A DNA stretch of 28,593 nt from Gnetum montanum (Eukaryota; Streptophyta; Gnetopsida; Gnetales; Gnetaceae), in assembly GCA_015680685.1 (NCBI GenBank), contig MNCI01003893.1, positions 97,216 to 125,808 of the forward strand. The letters are read 5' to 3'. Position numbers and translations under genes: made by a program. Shown piece after piece: positions 20,594-28,593 of the stretch (position 1 is its first letter; each line of letters opens with the position of its first letter). Under the pieces are notes generated by a model. The model was given only the letters and a program-made list of their open reading frames with translations. It made no database searches and was not told where the DNA came from.

Positions 20594-22076
20594 TGTCACA
20601 AAATCGAGGCTCCCTATTATATTCTTCTGCACTTTTACATTTTCTCAGTTCTCTCTCCTCCTTGGCTACCTCCTCAATTAATTTTTGAATCTAACAGGTG
20701 CTTAACTCTGTCAATCTCCCTTGGGCATAGACACCAAGGGTTTTCCTGGTTTTAGACCATAACCCGTCTATGATATGGCAAAGTTGATCAAGCTAAGAGT
20801 ATCCATGGTCAGGACACCTATGCAACAGAGAGTAGTATCAGCCAATAGTAGCATCCAAGGGCTCATGATTTCCTTTTTTCCACCCTTGAATCTACTTCCT
20901 TAGATTGGATACTCGAGAGTACGTTTGATATTTATCATTGAACAATTCCAACATCGTACTCCATTGCCTGATTGATTCTAGTTCTAAGGATCAATACCAA
21001 TTTTCTACTTTCTTTATGAGTGTCCTTGGAAATAATTTTAGCTTCTGCTAGTCTTTTTCAATATTCTACAAGGCACATGCATCTCAGAAGGCCTGGAGAT
21101 GATTTTGTAGATTAGCATCATATCTTCACTCAAACCGAGGGATATTGTTCATGTCCAGCCTCTTTATTCTCCTGTCCTTCAAGTGCCTTGTTGGAATCCT
21201 CATAACCTCTACAATATTTAACATGCCCCAAGTGGCAAGTAGATGTTCATCAAGGCCATGGTAATGGTGCCTATGATGCTTTTTACTAGCCCTTCTTTCT
21301 TGATGATGGGCCTCTCTAGATTGTCCACGTCTTCAGTCACGACTGTCCTAACGATCCCTTCTATTGTTCTAGTCCCATCAATCACCTCACCTCCATCACA
21401 GTTATTCCTTTTGCATCCACGATCTGAGCTAGATGAAGAAGAAGAGGACAATGAAGGGGAAGAAGAAGGAGAACTTGCTTCACACTAACGCCTATCACCC
21501 TTCCTTCGATGCTCATGACCATGATTGTGATCATGACCTCCTTTGTCCCCCTTTTCCTGACTTGCTCCTCCAAATCCATTTTTGTCATTAGATCTATTTT
21601 GACCAAAACTTGGATTATGAATTATGGATTATACATTCTAGTTGAGGGCTCCCTAAACAAATTCAAAGAGAGAAGAATCACTAAAGAAGTGGTTGCTTCC
21701 ATCAAATGGACCAAGCAGAGCTGGAAACATATTTGACCCCTTACCCTTCACAAGCTCGTGTTGGTGCCCCAGCTAACAACCCCTTAATCTTTATGCTTCT
21801 GTGGGATAATAATCCCTTAAGTCGAGATCCCACATCTCATATTCTCCATGAAGATGTTGAAGCCAGTGTCATACGAGCATTAGCTAGAGCATTATTGGAA
21901 AAGATTGATCAGGTGGCATAGTTGTCTGTCATGTCGTGCTACTACAACAGTTCATCTTGATGTAAGATGAAGGTGAAGTTCAATACATACTCATCAGGAT
22001 GAGCATATACCACCTAGTATTGCTGAGGAACCTGGACTGCCCTAGGTGGAGATGGGCTCCTATGAGAAGAAGACAT
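20589..22076 (-). pseudogene. A: gag N-terminal and capsid part
   Basis: The ATG is at 22074-22076 (MSSSHRSPSPPR). It shares VVYAHPDEYVLNFTFILHQ with B's gag. A Ser-rich, charged low-complexity region lies at about 21400-21480, followed by capsid-like sequence homologous to B 18000-18600 (for example 20690-20760 matches 18090-18160). Stops and frameshifts are frequent. Its reading continues at 10224 after removal of B. Confidence 0.8.
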
Positions 22077-22220
22077 TTTGTATTAATGAACTTATAGGCA
22101 GTGTGCAATTAAGGTTTAATTTAATTATAATAAATTTTGTTTTCATAGGATTTGACTCTTAGGGTTCGAACAACAAGGTTACTAAATTTCGCTTAGTTTA
22201 GATAATGCACGTAGAACTAC

Positions 22221-22240
22221 AGTCCTCGACAATGGTGCCA
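22221..22240 (-). promoter_or_regulatory. A: primer binding site (tRNA-Asp type)
   Basis: Minus strand TGGCACCATTGTCGAGGACT, one base from the LTR end. The first 11 bases equal those of B's site; the rest has diverged. 22077-22220 is leader DNA with no other feature. Confidence 0.8.
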
Positions 22241-22241
22241 A

Positions 22242-23110
22242 TGATGAGTGGCAAGGAACCCCTATGTCCAATCATATGAATCACAAGCATTCACATGCGA
22301 TCTGATCAAATTCTACAAACTATAATTACTAAGTACGCTAAAGCTAAACAATGTGTGCGTGTTGTCCAGTCATTGTCTTCCCAGTCCCACTTGTGGAATG
22401 TAGTTGTATAGTTAAGTGTGATTAAGGCATAAGATTTTTATTATTTTGTGTTTTATCAAATTACTTGCCTAGAACAAGAATAAAAGTAAGAGTGATTAAA
22501 AGCTAAGTAAAGTATGGTCTAATCTAGCCCAACACAAGTAACTATTCCCCCTTCCCAGACACATCCTGAACTTTGTGTAAACACTACTAGGTTGTCAAAC
22601 ACTAACCATTTTTGACCTACCAAGTGTCATACGTATGTTCGAAGGGGTCATGCTTGTGTATTTTAATGAGTGCTTGTTCAATCAAAATTAATTACTGCAT
22701 GAACAACATTAATGTAAATTGAATGAAATCACAATATATAAATACATAAGAAAGAAAGTCTCAAGCGCTGCAAGGAATGAATCAAAGAGTTCGTCTTTAT
22801 TGCCAACACAATGGTGTGTTTAGGTACATCAATTCTTGAATAAAGATCCATTCACACTTAGACCTCCTGTTGCGAGCACTTGGAATATATTCTAACTCTT
22901 AAATGGACAAACTGCAAGAGTTTTGCTACTTGACTACTAAAAACTACTCTCAATCATGCACCCGAGGGCTGTATTTATAGACCCGGGAGTAACCCTGTGA
23001 TATCGAATGTAGGATATCGCATCTTGGGCCACAATATCATGTACCCGATATCATGTACCTGATATCGCAGCCACCCTAATATCAGAGTGTATGAAAAACA
23101 TGATTTATCA
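22242..23110 (-). repeat. A: 5' LTR
   Basis: 869 bp from TGATGAG to TTATCA (plus strand). Minus strand: U3 with GATATC at 22999, 23013, 23047 and 23061, TATA box (CTATAAATAC, 22971-22980), AATAAA (22796-22801). It has a GATATC-type U3, unlike B. Confidence 0.9.
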
Positions 23111-23115
23111 CTCAT
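23111..23115. repeat. Target site duplication of A, right copy
   Basis: CTCAT, the partner of ATCGT at 4523-4527. C's sequence resumes here. Confidence 0.55.
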
Positions 23116-24583
23116 CCTTGAGTTTTAAAAAATGAGGAATAAGTTCCTTACAAAATATTGGAAATGTATGGGATTATTGACTAATATGCAAACTACTAAC
23201 TGACTCTAAGTGCTGCATTACAAAATTTTATTCGAGTGCATGCATACAAAATGACAGAGTGACAAAAATACTAGACAAACATTGAAGATTACAAAATTTA
23301 CAGAGGTCTTTAAAAATCTATTGAAGATGATTCTTCTTATTCTCACTAGTAGTGGTAGACTTTGAACCTTGATTATTATGTCGATGCTTCTCTAGTTATG
23401 TAGAACATTCTTAAGGGGGTGGACTAAAATTTCTTCTCATCACCCCATGGATCCAACAAGCATGCAAATTTTGAGCTACTATCTCATATGTGCTACGATT
23501 TTCCCATGGTCATATCCTTGATTGTCCATCTCTTGGCTTTATTTTCATGCCTAGCAAAAGACCTTCTTCTTTAGGTGTTTCTTTTAGCATCACCTACAAT
23601 CACCAAAGGATCAATATTAGTTGTGGTAAATTTTCCTTTATAATTAACCCTTTTTGGATCCCTTAGTTTTCTTTTAAGCATAAGGTGATTATAGCATACT
23701 ATGCCCAAGGCTATGAGGTAACTAAAATCATTAAGTTGTTCACATTATTTTGATCAATTACTATTAGTTACCATGATGTTCAAAAATAGGATGCTGGAAA
23801 ATTTTAAAGCAAGCATCCCTAGCCCCCATGATTAATAAGCATAACTCCAATAGCATATAGGTTTTTGAATAATTGAAACCAAAGGTCTAATTCAGAAGAT
23901 GCCCAAGAAATATTAATGGATATGGAAATAGAAAAGTAGGAAAATTTAATGAAATAAATGAGTAGTCCCAAAATCATGCATAAATTCATAGAAATGGTCA
24001 TTAATGTTCTAAAAGATATGAAGTTTAGTTCAAATCCATGATCAAAAAAAGTTATGTAAGTGGGTCCTCTCCAAAGCAGGCTCCTGTGATAATGCGCTTG
24101 CATAACCACTTCTATAGATGTTTGTGGACACCCAAGAAGTTAAATGTAGACCATGCCTTTGTTCCAAACAACACACAACCACCGTGGTTAGGATGTTGCA
24201 CTATACTACACAAAACCAAAAGGCTCAATCGCATGCAGCAATATGGTGAATAATGGAATGAGAAGGAATTGCAAAGATCAAGATGTAAGGTACTTAACCA
24301 TGTCCACAATAGGTTCTTGTGACAAGTGTGATTAAAATGATCAACATACATATCCATCCAAGTTCATACCAAGTCCATACCATGAACAATGACCTCACAT
24401 TGATGTGTTCCATCCTACCAACCACCATGAGTCTACAACCACATCAAAGAATAATCATCACTACAAAAATAGAAGAAAGGAGATGAAGGAAGGAAGGGCT
24501 TTAGTTATAGGAGCATCTCTAGGCATGGGTAACATGTCTTTCCAACCCCATAACTAGTGCTTGTAGCTTGTTATTATGTCTAA

Positions 24584-24666
24584 GGGGTGTGCTTTGAATT
24601 TTCATCATTTTTTTTTTCTCTTTTTTCTTTTTTGTGTTTTTTTTTCTTTTGGATGGGAACCACACC
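24584..24666 (-). other. C: conserved 3' stem-loop
   Basis: Plus strand GGGGTGTGCTTTGAA, a long T-rich loop, then GGATGGGAACCACACC. Outer stem GGTGTG/CACACC is perfect; inner stem (TTTTCATC/GGATGGGAA) has G:T pairs. Confidence 0.6.
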
Positions 24667-25194
24667 ATGCAAAGATAGAGCTTCTTTTTATTGGTCAATA
24701 GGGAAGTGATGATACATTTCAAAAGGAGTCATAAACCACATGAAGGAAGTCAAGAAGAGAATCCAACTACTCCCCTTGAGGTCATATCCTTTGTCATTCC
24801 CACTTGGTCATTCCCTCTTTCTTCAAGGTACAATGATCATTGATTAATTTTAGTTTCATAAAAGAGGAACCAAATTGTTTCCATGAAAAAGACATTTTAT
24901 TCAAAGAACTGGAGGGATGGATGAGGTGGTCTCACTGCTTTACACAATAACTTCCCCAATCATCTTGGTAGCATAGCACAAAAAACCCAACACATGACAT
25001 TGACTTCTGCATCATGACTTGGCAATTTTATTAATAAAAACATAAAATACATTCATAAAACATAAAGAGAATGATTCAAGAAAATAAAAAAATATTAAGA
25101 AATGAAAAACATATGAAGAATTAGAAAATTCTAGAACTGATAAGCAAATCAATTACGTCCATGCATCTTTGAAACAATTTTATATTCTTATTTT

Positions 25195-26041
25195 CAACCT
25201 ACTAGGTGTCTTCTGGTTTAGTGGATACTACATAGACTAGCTTTTTCTCACACACTTGCTCTTGAACTTTATGGTGGGTCAGTATAGGGGTTGTGTTAAT
25301 ATTTTGAACTTCCAACCCACAACTGCATCCTTTATTATTATTGGTGGTGAATGGATTCTTTTATCTCTCCATAATAATAGGTTTATCATTTATGTCTTGT
25401 GTTGGAGTGGTGATGATTGTTGGCTTTTGTGTATGATTAGGAGACATCATTTTTGTGATAGTTTAAGTGATGTAGTAGGTCCATGAGTGTTCTTCCTTGG
25501 CTTACAGCCCTTCCTTCAGAAAGGATGCTTCCAACATTGTAGTTGAGATCTACTAGTGTTCTCATTTACGTGTATGTTCGCAGCACAAGTGGCATTTTTT
25601 GGTTGATGTTCTGATGCTAAACCTTCCTGTGTTGTTGGAGGTGACATATGGTGAAGGTGAGTATGAAAATATTGAGGATATGATGCAATGTGAGAGGCGT
25701 GAGGTGGTGATCTCATATAAGATGTTGCAGGATAATGATATTTGGGAGAGTGGTAGTAGTGATTTGAAGTAGAGGAAGTAAAACTGGTGAAACAGGGTGT
25801 TAAACATAATATCCATGTACGTTCAGTTCGTAGGAAGGATAGGGTTGGTTTGGTGGTGGCCTCCCCCATGACTATGGTTGTTACCACTGCGGTGGATGCC
25901 AGTTTTGAGGCTAGTAATAAGTCCCCCCAAGATAGTATGTTTGGTTTTGGGGTTGTCTAAAATTACTACATGAAAGAGGAAATCTCCTAGGCATGGGCTT
26001 CTATAGATGCAACAACACTGGGTAATAGCCCTCTGGATGGT
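25195..26041 (-). pseudogene. C: gag C-terminus and protease linker remnant
   Basis: 25195-25250 matches B 16425-16490 (protease-RT spacer). 25800-26041 matches B about 17460-17715 (Pro/Gln/Tyr-rich linker and start of the knuckle, CCCTCTGGATGGT against CCCTTAGGATGGT). The middle (25260-25790) is poorly alignable; one minus-strand frame (25516-25887) is rich in His, Pro, Ser and Tyr as expected for the linker. Protease itself is not recognisable. All frames are broken. Confidence 0.6.
26037..26041. repeat. Presumed left target duplication of D
   Basis: ATGGT precedes D's LTR, inside C's knuckle coding sequence. The second copy lies outside the window and cannot be checked. Confidence 0.4.
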
Positions 26042-26854
26042 TGATGAGTGGCAAGGTACCCCTACACTCAACCATACAAATATGAACGTTACAAGCGTGA
26101 TCCAATCGAACTCCGCAGACTAAGGGCCTACACGCCTTATGGAACACTTAAGGTTAATCGTTCATCATCTTCCCAAACTTACTTGTATTTGTCACGGTTG
26201 TATCGTTAAGTAAGTCTAAGGTATGTGATTTTTATATCTTTTATGTTTTATAGCATATGCTAGGAGGGAAAAGGTGAAGAGACTAATTAACTAACCTTAA
26301 CTAACTAAGTCTTAATTAACCTAGCATCAGTATCCGTTCCCATTTACCATTCACACCCTAAACCAATGCAACCTTCTGGGATTACCAAACGCTATTCGTT
26401 ACTAGGATTACCAAGCGTAACCCACATGCTCGAAGTGGTCGTACTGAATGCACTTAACTATGAGAGAAGGGTTGAGAGAGATTTAATTAACTAATAAAGC
26501 AATTAAATGATGAATAATAAATAATAATAATTAAATTCCTATTTAGCTTAGTCCATGCACTGCAAGGTTTATCCAAAAGTTCGTCTTTATTTCCGTACAC
26601 AAACTTGTGCTTAGGTACAATATTTGCTCGAATAAAGATCCGTTCACTTTGGGACTCCTACTGCAGGCACATGGAAATTACTCTAACTCTAGAATGGAAA
26701 AACTGCAAGAGTTTGGCTAAGGTCTAGATCTAGATTGAGACACAAGGGAGAGCCGCCTCTTATTTATAAGTTTGGTGACACGCTATGATATCGCGTACAA
26801 GATATCGCAGGGCAACACGCGATATCGTGAGGGATGTGATAACACGTCCCATCA
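26042..26854 (-). repeat. D: 3' LTR
   Basis: 813 bp from TGATGAG to CCATCA (plus strand). Minus strand: U3 with GATATC at 26787, 26801 and 26821 (the last within near-palindromic CGCGATATCGTG), TATA box (CTTATAAATAA, about 26760-26770), AATAAA (26586-26591). Confidence 0.9.
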
Positions 26855-26869
26855 TACCCCCATGACTAA
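26855..26869 (-). promoter_or_regulatory. D: polypurine tract
   Basis: Plus strand TACCCCCATGACTAA next to the LTR end, followed by the conserved AAAACTCGTCCTCAAG. Confidence 0.85.
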
Positions 26870-28475
26870 ATAAAAACTCGTCCTCAAGTTCCTTACAAAA
26901 TATTGTGAAGGTATCATATTATTGACTTGAATGGAACTAATGGTGAATGGGATGACATGTGAACAGATCATCATTACAAAACATGAAAAAACAGGTGTTC
27001 ATGACAACAAGAGTGAACACCTTATACATTTGACATCAGGCCTTATTTGGCAGCTAAGAGAGAAGAGAGAAGAAGTCTACTGCTACCAATGCTAAAATTG
27101 TGCCTTTCGTTGTTTATTCGTAAGCACGCCGTCGATCTTGCTCCTTGCATAGCTACTTCAGCACTGATCCATTCCAAGTGTTCCCTCCAGATCCAATCCA
27201 TTATTGCATGAGTGTCATCTACACACACAACACAGTCTTTATATTAGCAAGGGTAAATGAATCACAATGCAGTTGATACCTTACTTCGGTAAAAGGTCCA
27301 TTGGCTAGGTTGTGGTATGGTTGATGCGGATCTAGAGATATAATAATGGTGACTACCGAAGGTGCAGGGGCTAGGAGAAAATCAAAAAAATTGGTTCAAG
27401 ACCCCCATGACTAAGAGCGAACCTCTGATAGCAATAGAATGGAGAAATAAAAAGAACAAGAAAGATGGAGAAAAAGAGACAACTATAACGTCAATGAAAT
27501 GGATGTCAAAATGGAAATGAACAAAATAGAGTGGATTGCAAAAATGTTAAGGGAAAGAATTTAACTGGTGCACCAAATAGGAATGCTAGTGGGTCCTCCC
27601 GAAAATAGGCTCATGCCTTTAATGCCCTAACAATCCCACATTCAAAGAGTCCGTAGGCTCTGGGAATGTCATTTGGAACAAGAGTTAAAGTCTTAACCAC
27701 AAGAATTTACCAAAAATAAAACAATGCGTCAATCAAAATATACACTAATGATACAACCGGCAATGAGGTGAACAATGGAGGAAAAATGATGGAAAGAAGA
27801 GAATGGAATGGAATCTCAAGAACAAGGTGATGTATGGCCCCTTGTGTAGTTAATGATTAATGTGACTTAGTAGATCCCATTCCAAGTCCAACCTCAAACA
27901 AACCACATCCAGTGACTTCGCATCAATGCATTCGGCTAATCCATCCACTTGAAGTAACAAGAATGCATCCCTCAAAGAGCCACCACCATTTCGAAAAAAC
28001 GAAGGAGAAGAGAATGGGAAGCGAGAAGGGCCTTAGTTAGAGGAAACATGTTTATTTTAGTTCCATAACCAATGCTTGTAGCCCAAATGAGTATTTCGTC
28101 TAAGGGGTGTGCTTTGAATTCTCACTATTTTTTTTTTTTGTGTTTATACGTGAGAATCACACCATGCAAAGACTTTGTTATTTTTATTAGCTCAGCTTCC
28201 TGATGATGGAGTAATGTCAGAATGGTAAGAAAACTTAATAAGAAAACATTCAAGCACCCAAGAGAATGGCCAACACAAATGCATCAAGTTCTCTTGAAGT
28301 CACATCCTTTCCAATCCTTTAGTCCTTCCTTAGTTTGAGAAATGCCCAGTCACTGATTCATTATAGTTCTTATTATTGAGAAAGGGACTATACAGTTCCA
28401 AGCCAAGAGAGACCATAGAAATTTATGGGTGTATGGATGAAGTGGACTCATTGCCTGTCATATCAAAAGAACCAN
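26870..28475 (-). other. D: 3' non-coding region
   Basis: No gene. It is co-linear with B's 3' non-coding region, including the block at 27075-27235, a polypurine-like motif (ACCCCCATGACTAAG, 27401-27415), the CCTTAGTTAGAGG block near 28031 and the stem-loop at 28104-28163. Confidence 0.7.
28104..28163 (-). other. D: conserved 3' stem-loop
   Basis: Best example: plus strand GGTGTG, then CTTTGA, then ATTCTCAC; T12 in the loop; then GTGAGAAT and CACACC. Both stems pair perfectly with a six-base bulge on one side. Confidence 0.7.
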
Positions 28476-28593
28476 TAATAAGAAAACATTCAAGCACCCA
28501 AGAGAATGGCCAACACAAATGCATCAAGTTCTCTTGAAGTCACATCCTTTCCAATCCTTTAGTCCTTCCTTAGTTTGAGAAATGCCCAGTCAC
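28236..28593. repeat. Direct duplication around an assembly N (118 bp twice)
   Basis: 28476-28593 is identical to 28236-28353 over 118 bases and starts directly after the N at 28475. The copy runs to the window edge, so its full length is unknown. It looks like overlapping contig ends that were joined without merging. Confidence 0.85.

Larger units (their letters stand above)
20589..23110 (-). mobile_element. Element A, right part (gag to 5' LTR)
   Basis: The second half of element A, displaced by B: gag N-terminus and capsid, a short leader, primer binding site and 5' LTR. Its right border touches C sequence at 23111. Confidence 0.88.
23111..25190 (-). other. C: 3' non-coding region
   Basis: No gene. 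Homology blocks shared with A and B include GTGGGTCCTCTCCAAAGCAG (24060-24080), GGGCTTTAGTTATAGG (24497) and the stem-loop at 24584-24666. A polypurine-like motif (GCCCCCATGATTAA) is at 23822-23835. The last 150 bases are A-rich. Confidence 0.7.
23111..26041 (-). mobile_element. Element C, interior: 3' non-coding region joined to gag/protease linker
   Basis: C's interior resumes after A. 23111-25190 is 3' non-coding DNA homologous to A and B. Near 25190 it jumps to the protease-RT spacer, so integrase, RNase H and RT (B equivalents 13063-16430, about 3.4 kb) are deleted. It continues as far as the gag zinc knuckle, where D is inserted. The rest of C should lie right of D, outside the window. 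Confidence 0.8.
26042..28593 (-). mobile_element. Element D: 3' LTR and 3' non-coding region, continues past the edge
   Basis: Minus-strand element seen only at its 3' end. It is inserted in C's gag. Its LTR has GATATC motifs like A and E, while its 3' non-coding DNA is closest to B, so the two parts have different affinities. Confidence 0.85.

Noticed and set aside
21706-21921. Plus-strand 71-codon frame inside A's gag
   Set aside because: No counterpart in B; shadow of the minus-strand gag.
22242-23110. This LTR shared by A and C as part of a tandem array made by LTR recombination
   Set aside because: C's own LTR end and polypurine tract are found left of A (4494-4527), and the flanks on both sides of A fit together, so nested insertion explains it better.

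Overview
The window is a pile of LTR retrotransposons from a land-plant nuclear genome. The pol domains (protease, RT, RNase H, integrase with a GPY-type C-terminus and no chromodomain) and the degenerate tRNA-Asp-type primer site point to the Athila lineage of Ty3/gypsy, which is known from land plants. AT-rich sequence, heavy nesting and strongly decayed coding frames suggest repeat-rich heterochromatin of a large genome. The species cannot be told from this sequence. No host gene, tRNA, rRNA or CRISPR array was found.

Layout: five related elements are nested, four on the minus strand and one on the plus strand. C (minus) is the oldest host. It is seen as a 3' LTR remnant and polypurine tract (4203-4527), 3' non-coding DNA (23111-25190) and a gag/protease-linker remnant (25195-26041). 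E (plus, 1-4202) lies in C's 3' LTR and carries a degenerate gene of about 930 codons between the end of pol and its 3' LTR (3354-4202). A (minus, 4528-10224 plus 20589-23110) sits just inside C's polypurine tract. B (minus, 10225-20588) sits in the gag of A and is the most complete element: 3' LTR, polypurine tract, 3' non-coding region, integrase, RNase H, RT, protease, gag, primer site, 5' LTR. D (minus, 26042 to the right edge) enters C inside its gag zinc knuckle; only its 3' LTR and 3' non-coding region are in view.

The insertion order rests on LTR ends (TGATGA...TCATCA), flanking 5-bp duplications (near-perfect for A and B), and continuity of the interrupted host element on both sides. 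All coding regions are broken by stops and frameshifts. The RT active site is mutated in both A and B. Many stops fit C-to-T decay of Gln and Trp codons, as expected in methylated DNA.

Notable features are: a stem-loop with an A-rich loop, conserved in the 3' non-coding region of A (twice), B, C and D with compensatory stem changes; palindromic tandem motifs upstream of the TATA box, of two different types on one LTR backbone; polypurine-like motifs repeated inside the elements; a gag zinc knuckle with unusual spacing; and the extra coiled-coil gene in E. Two single-N positions (15358, 28475) are each followed by a copy of nearby sequence and look like unmerged assembly joins.
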